Positions 45,505 through 57,640 of a stretch of DNA of 64,000 nt are shown here, one piece after another. The position numbers and the translations under genes were made by a program. Every line of letters starts with the position of its first letter. Positions within the stretch are counted from its first letter, which is position 1. This DNA is from Capsicum annuum (Eukaryota; Streptophyta; Magnoliopsida; Solanales; Solanaceae), in NCBI RefSeq assembly GCF_002878395.1, contig NC_061114.1, positions 146,102,160 to 146,166,159 on the forward strand. The letters are read 5' to 3'. Under the pieces are notes generated by a model. The model did no database searches. It saw nothing but the letters and a program-made list of their open reading frames with translations, and was not told the DNA's origin.

Positions 45505-47350
45505 AAGGATGTTCTAGGTAAGTTTCAAAATTTTTGGAAAGGGTTCGGGGATATTTTGGAACTTCAAAGAAGTAAGCCTCCGCATTATCAACATTCCATA
45601 GAGGTTAACATTCACATTTTTGTTGTGTCACAGAGATAGCCTCCATGATATTGGTATGGAACAAAGGATAGTCTCCACAATACTGGCTTACTACACCAAG
45701 GCCTAATTTTCTTGCAGTTTTGTTTTTGTTTACTTAGGTTGAGGGGCTTTTGTGTCTTTCTGCCCTTAAACAACCCTGATGCATGAAGTAAGCTTATTTC
45801 CTTTTGTTTTCAAGGAAAAAATTACTCTCTTTAACTCTCAAACTCAAAACCCAAGAAAACTTAAGGGTTTCATAGAGAATTCATCATCTAGGCTCCAAGA
45901 ATTAAATTGACATTGAATTCTTTTTAGTTAAAGGCATGTATCTCTTTCCTAAATTGATTTTATATGAAAGCATGTATTTAATTATTATCCATTTGGTTTA
46001 GTTATTGGTTTTTTTTAATATGGATTGAGGTATTTGGAATGGTTATTGCATGAATTGAATTTCAATAGTTTTGAATTGATTATTTATATCTTATTATCAT
46101 GATTTTGAACTAAATAAATGCATGGATGTGGGAATTGGAATGGGGAACATGGGTTTCCCAAAAATTAATGGTTTAGAATTGGGTTTAACCTCAACCCAAC
46201 TTATGAAATTGGTTTGAAACATGGATAAATATCTAAATTACTTTACTTTTGAACCCTTGCATTACATAAAAACTCAATGGCACATAAATTGATTTTTGAA
46301 AAGGCCTTGGTGGCCATGGATTGGTTTATAATTGAAAACTAAGGAGTCAATTTGGCTAATTGGTTTTGGAATGGCATAATGAAATTGGCTTGCAAGCGTA
46401 ATCTTTATTTGGCATGACGATACCGATGGTAAAAATGCCTAAGTTACATACTCCATGGTTAATGGATGGAAATATTTGTAAATAATCTTAATTAGGCTTA
46501 AATAGGGTTGTGTATCTCACTGTGGAAGGTAGAGGTCCCATGGGGGACTGATACTAGTAACCACATTTTTTAGTGTGGGGGTCTTTATGACCGTGTGCAT
46601 TTTCCATAAATTATATATAATTTTTGAAATTGTTGGAGCATTGATATCTTAGGCCCTTCCTCAAATTTCTCCAATTCATATGGCTAATATGCACTAGACC
46701 CTTTCGGTAAGGGAGCCAAACCCATATATCCTGTAGGCATTTTTAGGATAGTTAGAGTTACATATTCTAAGTTAATGATTTTAAACTCACATGCTTAAAT
46801 ATTGTTCCCTATCCTAACATCTTATATATGTATATAAATGTGTGCATTGTGGTTTTGACTTATTTTCGAACATGATATTGTGTTATCATACACCTTGAGT
46901 AACATGTGAACGCTCACTTTTCTAATTGTCCTAGGATGCTATATTATTTTATAATGTAGGGTTCAAAGACAATTATTTTACCTCTGTGAAACATTAGGTT
47001 AGTTAGCATATTCATCGAGTAGCTGTGAAGTGATGACCTTTCATTCTCTGGAAGGCCTTATCATTTCCATTTTCTTTTATTTTGACTCGGTACTTTTGGA
47101 TTCCTTTGTTCATAGTCAGGGCATGTCTTAGAGGCTATTGTGGACAAATATGGGTTGATTGGCTATTTTTCTACACTTATTTTTGTTGAGTCATTTATCC
47201 ATCTTCTTATTACTATTAACTTGGCTTCCATATTGTTATTATGATTATTTTTGTGCTCTTAAGGTTGGATTAAGTGGATGGTCTCCAGTCCTTGGTGGAC
47301 TTGAGATACCTATCACGGCTTGGCACTGGTTTAGGATATAACATTATTTT
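45505..47350 (+). repeat. Y-family LTR, second copy (about 1.85 kb, borders approximate)
   Basis: It follows the chromodomain. The beginning (GTTCTAGGTAAGTTTCAAAA, then GGGTTCGGGGATATTTTGG) aligns with the start of the LTR at 19747. The end (GGTCTCCAGTCC, GGTGGACTTGAGATACC) aligns with that LTR's end. It is shorter than the other copy. A small repeat set (GATAGCCTCCATGATATTGG / GATAGTCTCCACAATACTGG) lies at about 45573-45695 in the promoter half. It has no coding content; the frame at 47159 is chance. Confidence 0.6.
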
Positions 47351-47364
47351 ATGGAGTGCCTTGT

Positions 47365-48280
47365 GAGATCTTCATGGATCGTCATTGTCTTTAGCATATT
47401 ATAATGTAGAGAGAGCTTAATAATAGGCAGTGTAGGTGGATGGAGTTGCTTAAGGATTATGATATCTCTATCTTGTATCTTCTGAGAAAGGCAAATATGG
47501 TAGCAGATACCCTAAGACAAAAAGTAGTGAGTATGGGTAGTTTGTCTTGTATTTTAGTTTCCCAGCGGCCGTCAGCATGGGACATTCAGACCTTTGCAAA
47601 CGTTATGATAAGACTTGATTTTTTATACCCTAGGAGGATCCTTTCTAGAGTTGAGGTAAGATCCTCATTATTTTAGTACATTTTGGGATCGTTGGTTTAA
47701 GAAAAAAGAATTTGCATTCTCTATGATCAGTTATTAATTGGTGAGTCCAAGCGGTCCACCATAGATTATGGGGGTGTCTTGAGATTGGATAGCTATATTT
47801 GTGTTTCAAGGTTTTATGACTTGATTTAGTGAATTTTGTCTGAGGCTTGCAGCTCCAAATATTCTACTAATGCAGGTACAACTAAGATGCATAGATATTT
47901 CAGACAATATTATTAGATAAGTGGTATAAAGAGAGATATGGTAGACTTTGCAGCTCGTTACTTATATTGTTAGTAGGTTAAGGTCGAGCATTAGTGACAT
48001 GGTGGTTTGATTTAGAGATCGTCCAATCCTAAGTGGGAATGAAAGAGTATTACCATGGACTTTATTAGTGGTTTGCCTCATACTTTCTATGGTTCCAATA
48101 GTATTTAGGACATTATGGATTGTTTGACCAAGTCAGTATATTTCATTACTATTCAAACTTCTTTCAGTGTCAAGAGGTTGGCTCGTATATATGTTAGTGA
48201 GATAGAACATTTACATGGTGTGCCTATATCTATCATCTTAGATTCGTTCCTACTGTGCCAATAGCTCCAAAATATTGACT
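47365..48280 (+). pseudogene. X-family pol remnant: end of RNase H, linker, integrase
   Basis: RNase H end text RCRWMELLKDYDISILYLLR and KANMVADTLRQKVVSMGSL opens the piece (open 47440-47676), with the linker (RLDFLYPRRILSRVEVRSSL) after it. The decayed finger (TTKMHRYF, then IKRDMVDFAARYLYC) follows at about 47880-47970. Integrase core begins at about 48050 with ITMDFISGLPHTFYGSN (first D) and LTKSVYFITIQTSFSVKRLA, and is lost at about 48270. The RT part and integrase C-terminus are absent. It is adjacent to an X-type LTR. Confidence 0.75.
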
Positions 48281-48289
48281 TTATGTTTG

Positions 48290-51200
48290 GTAGACCTTTT
48301 GATCTGGTCCCACCACACTCGAGTCATAATGTTAAGAAATTGGAAATTTGGGTATAAGGTTCATATTTGGTTATAAGGACCTCAAATTGATAATCTGACT
48401 TTGCCAATGCATTCGGAATGTCAAAATTATTATGGTTACTTATTTTATTTACTCATACTAGATTCTGAATGCATCCCGAAGCATTGGTTAAAACTTGAAA
48501 TCAATTCCATGTTTTAGATATTGACTGTAATGGAGAGAGATATCTCGATTGAGGTAGGTGAGTGCAATCATGAGAGCCGACATCCTGGCTTAGCGCATGT
48601 GCATGATCGCACTTCTTAAGACATGGACAAGGCCTATTAAATGTTGTCTTGATCAAGAATTGGTCATTTATGCATCCCTCTTGATCTTTAAAACCCTAAT
48701 AGAGTGTAAAATCTTTACGATAGTCTTGTGGGTTGATTGGGAGCTCGAATAGCTTTTGTAATCGTGTTTTACAATGAATCTAAGGTATGAGTCCTTTAAT
48801 TTTTGGTGTTGAATTCTTGTTTATTAAACCCAAAACTTCAAATAGATTGAGGCTTGATTTTAGCCCCAAATATGGTTGTTTTGCACAAATTTCTTGGGGC
48901 CTTTAACTCCTTAATGGTATTTGAGAAATAGTTTGGTCTTGAAAACTTATTTTACGTATATTAGATGCACTTGGGGGTTTTTGGTATCATTTGGACCCAT
49001 AGCACAATTGGTATAATATAGGTGTTGTTTGTCTCGTAATAATGCATAGATTATGTTGTTGATAGCTTGTCTCATGGAAGAAGCTTTATGGAAAGGGAAT
49101 ACAAAGATTTTTGTTTTGTGAGATATATTTGGACTCGATCTAGGTTGGGATTACTTGTGTTATATTGAGTTTTATTGTAAAATAATTGTGATGTCTTGAT
49201 AAGATTGGTGAGGTTTTAGGCATTAAAATGGTAGATGGCAATGCTTAGAATTAGTTGAATCACTTAGGACACTGAACTTAGTGATGCTTGACCTATAGCC
49301 TAGAACCTTGGCTAGTTGGATTTGTAATCTCATGAACAACATGAGAATACTCTAGTTACTCTAGTAGGTGACAGTGACCTCGTTCACTCCCCTTAAATAT
49401 TTGTTGACCTAGATATGCTTTGTTGTGGAATGACTTCAGGTCTTGTTGTGACTTAGAAGTAATCCTTGAAGAAGAATTGGCCAATAGAACTAGTATGGTT
49501 TGGTAGGCCCTTAATGAATGATTTAGATAACTTAGTCTAATACCGAGTAGAAGTTAGACTTGTAGAAGAGAACTTTTGGGGATTAATAGAAGCAGAACTT
49601 GACCCTCCTTAAGCTTGACCTTGTAACTTCTTAGTGAACTATATAGGTGTTAAACGCCTAGATTACGCTTTTGGTGATATAATGGCTAAACCCGATAAGT
49701 AGTTTATGCATATTTTTTATGTTGGCATAATGTGTGTACTTAATTTATTATCTTGTTGTCATAATATGGATAGCATTGGAAAGTCTTGTGAATTGAATCT
49801 ATGATTATGCTATCATTTAACTTATTAGCTTGACTACTATGTGAGCCTTTAATGATGTCACAACTCTTATTATGATTCAAGCTTAATGACTAAGCTAATG
49901 TTTTGTAATAGAATCACTTTCTATAGTATTGTGAGCTATGTTGATAAAAGACGGATTCTATAAGGATACCTATGATTTGTAATTGACTTGTTAATAATCA
50001 TGATAAAACTTGTAAAAGTGGTAATTGCTCAACTCATTTAGATATGCATGCCCACACATCTACTCATATAATAAGGTGGTGATTAATGGTAAAGTACCTT
50101 GATATGTACTTATATCTTTCTTACTCTCTGTTGTTGTGACTTGTACTTGTTATTAATTTGGCTACATATGTATTTATTTCTTATTGTCTCGGTGGTTATT
50201 TAGGATATGATGATGCCCAGTGAAACTAGAGGATATATTGATGATGTGATGATGCTCGGTGAATTCAAAAGAGGTATTTATGTTATGATGATGCCCAATG
50301 AATACAGAGGATATATTGTTGATATTATGATGCCCGGTAAATCCAGAAGAGGTATTAATGTTATGATGAAGACTGGTGAATCCAGAGGAAATATTGATGA
50401 TGTGTGATTCCCAGTAAATCTGAAAGACGTATTTATGTTATGATAATGCCTTGTGAATTCGGAGGATATATTGATGATATAGTGATGCCCGATAAATCCG
50501 GAAGAGGTATTGATGTTATGATGATGACCGGTTAGTCCATAGGATATATTGATGATGTGGTGATGCCCGGTAAATTTAAAAGAGGTATTTATGTTGTGAT
50601 AGTGCCCGATAAAACTGGAGGATATACTAAGGTTATGGTGATGTTACATATAATAAGTATATATGAATATGTTGGTATATGTGTGGTTTTGTCATTGTAT
50701 GGTTAAGTTCTTGTGTTCACTTTTATAATTTTTCCATTGAATGTTGTCTATAATTCTCTACTATTAATCACTAGTTTAGTGGTGTGGCTCTTGTCAATAC
50801 TAAATAGTTAATAGAAGCAGAATAGGCCGACTATTGAGTTAACATGAATTTATAAGTGTAATAATGTGTAGAATTAAGGATTCACCTAGTGAATATATTT
50901 GGCTTGAATAAACTATTATGTTATGGAATTTGTCCTAGTCAAATGAGCTATCTTGATAACTAGCTGTCTTTATAAAGTGGTTACATTATTGGATGGCTAG
51001 ATGCCTAGAATACTAGTTGGTGGACCTTGTTTAGTTAAAAGGTGGTAACTTGTTGTTATGGTTGTTAAATGGATAATGATGGTAATGTACTTAGCATTGT
51101 GGATGGTTAGTGATAGTGATTTCTAGTGTGCAATGCCGTTGGTTGCTTAAATGAAGACTTAGATAATTATGGTGCTAGCTAGAAAATGGTGTTGGTTAAT

Positions 51201-51952
51201 ATAGATAAGAGGGTTGGTGAAATGTTGCTTCTCACTTATTTTATGACTAGTGTACTTGTGATAACTAGGAATGAGTTATTAAATGATGATTGTGGTTTAG
51301 TTGTGCATCTTGACTAAATGTGCATGTTGGATTCTTAGTAGATAACAATTAGTTGCTATTTCGTGAAGTAGGAGTATATGAGGAATTTGTTAGGCTAATC
51401 GTTAGAGACCTTATGTTGACTAGCAAACTAGTAGCTTATAGTAAATGGAGGTTAGTTAATATAGACTAGATTGTGTATATTATTAAGTAGAGGTGTAAAT
51501 TACTATATAGCTAGGGTTATGATTACATTGGTATATGTTGGTTAAGATTGCAGTAGTTGGAAAGGTGGAAACCGTGGTAAATGTGAGTTATTGTGTACTT
51601 TTATATATATTTCAATACATTGATGATTTGATCTATTGGCGCACTCTCGGTGGTATGAGATGTCGTGATGAGTTCTTTACTTGTATTCTTTTGGGTGTAC
51701 TTCCCTGTGGTATGGGACATCATTGTAAGTTCTTTTACTGTATGCTTTATTGATTGTATGTGTGTTGAACCTGATATTTATGTGATTGTAATTATTTATA
51801 TAAATGTTGCTTTATGCTTCCAAATTGATTGTTCACTTTGTTTAACGGTCATGGTACGTATTGATAAGACATGTTGAATTATTTTTCTAGTTGGTTAGTT
51901 GTTTCGTACAGTGATGATGGAAAAGATTAGGTTCGATTTTGTATCTTGACTT
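48290..51952 (+). repeat. X-family LTR, copy 2 (left border approximate)
   Basis: By eye it aligns in patches with 22600-25943 in the same orientation. It carries a CpG-containing block (TAGCGCATGTGCATGATCGC) at about 48587 in the promoter half and a 78-bp tandem array at 50208-50640, where copy 1 carries an 18-bp array. It is cut at 51952 by the D-family element, whose terminus TGTAATGCC starts at 51953. Frames at 51535-51877 match nothing. Confidence 0.55.
50208..50640. repeat. 78-bp tandem array inside X LTR copy 2
   Basis: About five and a half copies start at 50208, 50286, 50364, 50441, 50519 and 50597 (period 77-78). Each unit has two related halves: TGATGATGCCCGGTGAATCC...GGATATATTGATGATG and TGATGCCCGGTAAATCC...AGAGGTATTTATGTTATG. 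The period is a multiple of three, so a 66-codon repetitive frame appears on the plus strand; it is an artefact. Confidence 0.9.
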
Positions 51953-54038
51953 TGTAATGCCTTGGGAGTACAACCTGGATGTCAGAGAGTGCTTATGCCC
52001 ACAAGTGACCACAAGCTAACCCATGAGCTAGTATATGCTGTGAGCACTAAATGAAAAGAATAACAAAATATACACATATGCAGAAATAACTGAATTCACC
52101 ATAAGGTTTTAAGTACAAAAACATTACTAAAGTATAAGTTTGAAAACAACTTGTCTGAAAAGTGACAAAAATAATGACAAACTGACTAACTGTCCAAAAG
52201 TGTCTGAAAGCCTCTAAAACTGACAAAATAAGACTTGATGGGACAGGCCCCAACTAACTCCAACTGTCTAACTAAAATAAAATACTGAAATAAATATAAT
52301 CGGTTCTCTGTTGATGAGTTGGAACTCCTAAGTGCGGTCGGAACCTGAGCGTCCGAACCTATGATATGAGACAGTATAGTGCAAGAAATGAGTATTGGTT
52401 AGTACTTTGAAGGTACTAGTATACTAGATGAGGTTAGGCTGCTATGAATGGACGCACGTACAGAAATAATAACTAACTGAATGAATAGCATGAGATAACT
52501 AATGCATAATATGTGTGAAAGCTATAAAATTTGAGAATGCATGAACAAGCATATAACATGATATTGAAATAGTTTATATACTTCAAAAAGTGAAATTAGG
52601 TAACTGTATGCTATGGTAATAGAATCCTGAACTAAATTACACTGAAATGTAGACTAAAACTATTGGAACTAGCTATAACCGACATGCCCCAATATATTAT
52701 CAATTTCCAATATGTAACCCAGTTGGAAGGGTGTCAGTACCATTCCATGGGTACTAACGATGCGTTGTTGATCCACTATCTGATGTCCCAAGGATGAGGG
52801 TGTAATGCCTTACTGCCGGGGGACCACTCAAAGTCTACGGTGGAACCGTAGGTCTGGAACCTAAGGACTGCTACTAATGCCTCATGCCTAACTGATGGGG
52901 GAAACTCCATCTCTACGTTCACTCAGTGCTAAGTGTTCCTCCCAACTGAAAACTCTAATTTCTAGACTAAACTGGGCTTAATTGGACTCACAATTGACCA
53001 TATTACTGAAAGGTTGATATTACTCATGGTATAACTAAAATCATTCTGTAGATACTAGAAACTAGGTAAACAACTAAATTTTAGGCAATAAGAACATATT
53101 GAAGTTTCGAAAATCATAATAAAAAATCATTGTTCAAAACCCAAATATTTTGGGCATTTCATCAAATACTTGGAATCCATGAGTTATGTATGGGAATAGT
53201 TTAATTCATGGGATGATAACATAACTTCAATACTAAAATCATGGGTTAAGAATTTAATATGCAATTTTCATCCCTCAAACACATCAAGGGATAATCTCAA
53301 CGAAACATATGTAAACATGGTATAAAAAATCAAATTTCATGGAAGTTCTAGGATATAATTCATGCTAACATGTAAAGATCATGATTTTAAACTTTAAAAC
53401 AAATTCTGGGACACCATGGGTGAAAAGGGCCCATGAATAAACATCGAAAATACCTTAATTGAAGAATTTGTAGAAGTTCTTGGTGATTTCTTGAAGCTTC
53501 AACTTGGATTTGAATAATCTTGGGTTTTGTTCTTGAGAGAGTTTGTGAAAAGATGAGTGATTTTTCCCTTTTGGGACCTTAATCTCATGTTATGGGTTAC
53601 GCAAAGTAAGGGGAAATGGCTCAAATACCCCCCATATACCCAGAATTTATTAAACTAAATATGACTAGTGACATAAAAGTTATGCACTGCATCAATAAAT
53701 TAACGTAAAATGTGATGTATCGCGTTGCTCCCCACCAACTTGATAAGCAGCGTGTCCTGGCCATATCACGCTGACTCCCTATTTTGAACATCCAAACAAG
53801 CCTCAAACCTTGTCTGAAAAACCTAAAACTTCCCCGAGACATGCTATCGACCACCACGATCATGAATCAACTTAAAAATCAATGTTCTAAGGCCAAGAAG
53901 GTAGGAATTAAAATCATCAAAGTTTAAGATTCATTGGAAATGACTAAGTCTTAACACTAAGTGAAATTTTCTAAGTTTTGGACCCCTTTAGCATGCAAAA
54001 GTGAGCTGAAATGAGCTAGGATCTTATGGGGTCTTACA
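51953..54038 (-). repeat. 3' LTR of the D element (2086 bp)
   Basis: On the plus strand it runs from TGTAATGCCTTGGG to TGGGGTCTTACA. It contains AAGTGACCACAAGCTAACCC at 52003, the reverse of the block near the end of element 2's LTR. A CpG-bearing block (GTATCGCGTTGCTCCCC...AAGCAGCGTGTCC...ATATCACGCTG) lies at 53715-53775 in the promoter half. Frames within it are chance. Confidence 0.9.
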
Positions 54039-54039
54039 A

Positions 54040-54053
54040 TATCTCCCCCTTGG
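54040..54053 (-). promoter_or_regulatory. Polypurine tract of the D element
   Basis: Read on the minus strand this is CCAAGGGGGAGATA, adjacent to the 3' LTR. The upstream CATTCATCCTCGAATGAG block is conserved with the A family and element 2. Confidence 0.8.
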
Positions 54054-54269
54054 AAACATTCATCCTCGAATGAGACTAATTAAGCTAAGAATTACTGAGG
54101 TACTCAGATTACATGCTGAATATGCACAACTGAAACATGATTAGAGGACTGAGTTTGAACATGGTGACTAACTAAAACTAATTCTTGAAAGCATGCAATG
54201 ACATAAATATGATCATATGGCTGGGACTGAGAATAGAAAAGAGATAACTAAGTGAAAACAGTTACCTTG

Positions 54270-54960
54270 AACAGAGTCTGAGTTTACGTAGAAAAGGTGA
54301 GGGTTCTTGGTTCACGTATCTGCTTTAGCTTCCCAAGTGGCTCCCTCTATGGACAGATTTCGCCAAAGAACTTTGACCAAGGAAACTTCTTTGTGCCTTA
54401 GTCTACAAATCTGACTATCTATAATCTTGACTGGGATTTCTTCATAAGAAAGGCTATACTGAACATCTGTACTTTTTAAAGAAACAGCTACAGCTGAATC
54501 ACTAATACACTTCTTTAATAAGGAAACATGGAATATTAGATGCACTGATGTCAAATCTACAGGCACTCAAACTCATAAGCTACTTTTCCAAAATGGCTCA
54601 AGATCATGTAAGGGCCAATATATCAGGGACTGAGCTTTTTCTTCTTGCAAAACCTCTTCACTCCCTTCATAGGAGAAATTCTCAAATAAACTAAGTCGCC
54701 AACCTCAAACTCAAGATCTCTCCTTTTCATATCTGTATAGAATTTCTAACGTCTTTGTCCTATCTTAAGCCTCTCTCTTAATAATTAAAACTTCTCCATC
54801 ATATCAACTACTAAATCGAGCCCTATCAATGTAGTTTTGCCAACCTTAAACCAACCAATAGGAGATCTATATCTCCTTCCATATAGAGCCTCAAATGGAT
54901 CCATCAGAATACTGGAATGGTAACTATTATTGTAGGCAAACTCAATTAATGGCAAGTGTT
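54270..54960 (-). pseudogene. D element: integrase C-terminus and chromodomain
   Basis: The open piece 54312-54566 covers PVDLTSVHLIFHVSLLKKCI, then the chromodomain SYEEIPVKIIDSQICRLRHK, VKVLWRNLSIEGATWEAKAD. It lines up directly with 11220-11490 of element 2. Upstream on the minus strand (54580-54960) the C-terminal module is readable but broken. Chromodomain presence places D among chromoviruses. Confidence 0.8.
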
Positions 54961-55790
54961 AACCCAACTACCCTTGAAGTTAATAACATATGCTCTCAAT
55001 ATGTCCTCTAGTGTCTGAATGGTCCTCTCTGCCTAACCATCTGTCTAAGGGTGAAAGGCTATACTAAGATGACTTGGGTACCAAGATTCTTCTGAAAAGC
55101 ATTCCAAAAGTAAGAGGTAAGTTGAGTACCTCTATTTGAAATGATAGACAACGGTTGTCCATGAAATCTAACCAACTCTCTAATATAGATCTTGGCATAA
55201 TCGTCGACTAAATAAGAAGTATGGACTCTCAAGAAATGGGCTGATTTGGTCATTTTGTCTACAATAACCTAAATCGAATCATGCTAGCGACATAAATGAG
55301 GCAACCCTATCACAAAATCCATGTTCACCTCTTGCCACTTTCAAGTGGGGATACTGAACTCCTTTATAGTTCCACTAGGCCTTTGGTTCTCAACCTTAAC
55401 CTACTGACATTAGAAAACTTGGATACAAACTTAGAAATATCCCTCTTCATTACACTCCACCAAAAGATTTCCCGCAAATCACAATACATCTTAGTGGATC
55501 CTTGGTGAATAGAGTAACGTGCACCATGTGCTTCTGCGAGAATTCATTGTCTCAAACCATCTACACATGACACATAAATTCGACCCTGCCAACACAACAC
55601 GCCATCTCCCCCTTGGAAGAAAACCTCTACTTTCTGATCTCTGACTGACTCTTTCAATTTAACTAGACTGGGGTCCCTATCTTGCTTTTCTTTCACTTCG
55701 GCAACCAAAGAATATTCGAAACTATTTTTAACCCATACAGCATGCTCAACTGAGTCAACCAAACGAACACCTAATCTAGCCAACTAATGA
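54961..55790 (-). pseudogene. D element: linker, HHCC finger and integrase core
   Basis: The linker is open at 55544-55783 (MARLGVRLVDSVEHAVWVKN; QDRDPSLVKLKESVRDQKVE). The finger at about 55380-55530 has YSIHQGSTKMYCDL, with C for the second H, and its CxxC is frameshifted. The core piece 55059-55253 reads MTKSAHFLRVHTSYLVDDYA and LSIISNRGTQLTSYFW, with N in place of the second catalytic D, the same replacement as in element 2. Stops are present throughout. Confidence 0.75.
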
Positions 55791-56235
55791 ATCTCTTGAA
55801 CTAGCTTCTTCTTATCATTCTCAACTTGAACCACACTACCCATAGACAATCTACTAAGGGAATCTTCCAGTACATTGGCCTTGCTCGAATGATACAAGAC
55901 ACTCATATCATAATGTTTCAATAATTATAACCACCTTATATGAAGGAGATTTAACTTTATCTATGAAAACACATACTGAAAACTTTTATGGTTCACGAAC
56001 ACATCAACATGCACCCCATACAGATAATGCCTCTAAATTTTTAAAGCAAACACAACAGTTGCTAACTCAAGATCATGGGTAGGATAATTCTTTTCATGGG
56101 GATTAAGATGTCTAGAGAAATAGGCTATGACCTTACCTCTATGCATCAAAACATAACCCAAACCAACTCTAGAAGCATCAAAATAAACAACAAACCCATC
56201 TGAACCATCTATCAAGGTCAAAACTAGGGTTGAAG
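55791..56235 (-). pseudogene. D element: RNase H
   Basis: The open piece 56033-56221 reads [20 protein letters not shown] (first D) and [17 protein letters not shown] (E). The third block (FVNHKSFQYVF, with N for the acidic residue) and KANVLEDSLSRLSMGSV follow after a stop. Order and wording match the A-family RNase H. It is broken by stops and frame changes. Confidence 0.75.
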
Positions 56236-57230
56236 TGAGTCGATTTGTAAACTCCTAAAAAATCTTCTCATAAGAATATGACCACTGAAACTTGAATTTC
56301 TTCTTAGTAAATCTGGACATGGTAGATGCAATAGACAAAAATCCTTCAAAAAACCATCGATAATAGCAAACCAAACCAAAGAAACTTCTAATATTTGATA
56401 GAGAAATGGGTCTGGTCCAGCTTCTCACTGCTTTGATCTTTTGAAGGTCAACTCTAATGCCATCACCAAAAATAATATGGTCAAGTAAGGCTACTGATCT
56501 TAGCCAAAATTTGCACTTACTAAATTTGGCGAATAACTGATGGGTTCTAAGAGTCTTCAATACTGTTCTTAGATGGTTTGCATTATCATTTTCATTACGG
56601 TAATAGACAAGGATATCATCTATAAAGACTATGATGAACATATCAAAGTACTGCTTGAACACTCTATTCATCAATTCCATGAAATTTCCTAGGGAATTTG
56701 TTATACTAAACTACATGACTAAAAATTCAACTGACCATACCGAGTTCTAAAATCTATTTTCGGAATGTCACATTCTATGACTCTGAGCTGATGATAGCCA
56801 AATCTGAGGTCTATCTAAGAGAAGTAACTAGTATCCTGATGTTGGTTGAACAAATTATCAATCCTAGGGAGTGGATACTTATTCTTGATTGTGACTTTGT
56901 TCAACTGACGATAATAGATGCACATTCTAAGAGAACCGTCTTTGTTTCACACAAAAAGAACTGGAGTACCCCATGGAGAAAAATTGGGACTGATGAATCC
57001 TTTATCTTTGAGACCTTTCAACTTCTCTTTCAACTCTCTAATCTCAGCTGAAGACATTCTATAGGGTGGAATAGATATAGGCTAGGTATCTAGAAGAAGG
57101 TCTATTCCAAAGTTAATTTCCCTTTCAGGAGGAACTCTGGGAAGATATTCTGGGAACGCATCTATAAATTCCCTCATTACCGAAACTGACTCGATACTGG
57201 GAGTCTCTGAACTGAAGTCATTGAGTCAAA
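56236..57230 (-). pseudogene. D element: reverse transcriptase
   Basis: The 141-codon open piece (56255-56680) starts MELMNRVFKQYFDMFIIVFI and contains the intact catalytic [14 protein letters not shown], then LLDHIIFGDGIRVDLQKIKA and SLSNIRSFFGLVCYYRWFFE. Upstream (56690-57060) the fingers and palm are in other frames, with stops in FGLTN-like and DQLQG-like blocks. Element 2 has lost the second aspartate of the same box, so the two copies decayed independently. Confidence 0.8.
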
Positions 57231-57640
57231 AAAGATTGTAAACACACCCCTTCGATATCATTTTTCTCTCTAAGGGATGAGGCAAGCTGACCCTTAATAG
57301 TCAAAGTACTACCTCTTTATTAATGGATTGGTTCATTCAGAAACTAAAAAGAACAACTCTATTTCTACAATCAACTGAAGTATAGCATGAGTGGAGCTAA
57401 TCTATACCTAGAATAACATCAAAATAAGTCATCTCTAATTCTACAAGATCAACTGAAATGACTTTATGGAAAATTATGATCGAACAGTTCCTGTATACCT
57501 ACCTGGCTACAATGGAGACACCTATTGGAGGGGACTCTAAGAAGGGTTCTACTAAGGTCTTAGGACTGATACCAAAATTCACAGCTATATAGGGAATTAT
57601 AAAATAAAGTGAAGCTTTGGGGTGTAACAAAGAATAAACA
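57231..57640 (-). pseudogene. D element: aspartic protease
   Basis: The active-site region reads LHPKASLYFIIPYIAVNFGI on the minus strand at about 57570-57625. The catalytic D is replaced by H and the G by K. The later block TYFDVILGID, a stop, then LHSCYTSVDCRNRVV is recognisable. It is inactive by residue loss and stops. Confidence 0.7.

Noticed and set aside
50207..50407. 66-codon methionine-rich repetitive frame
   Set aside because: It is an artefact of the 78-bp tandem array in the X LTR; it stops as soon as one unit shifts in length.
51535..51877. Overlapping hydrophobic frames suggesting a small membrane protein
   Set aside because: AT-rich LTR DNA readily gives hydrophobic frames; the two frames overlap and no homologous frame exists in X LTR copy 1.
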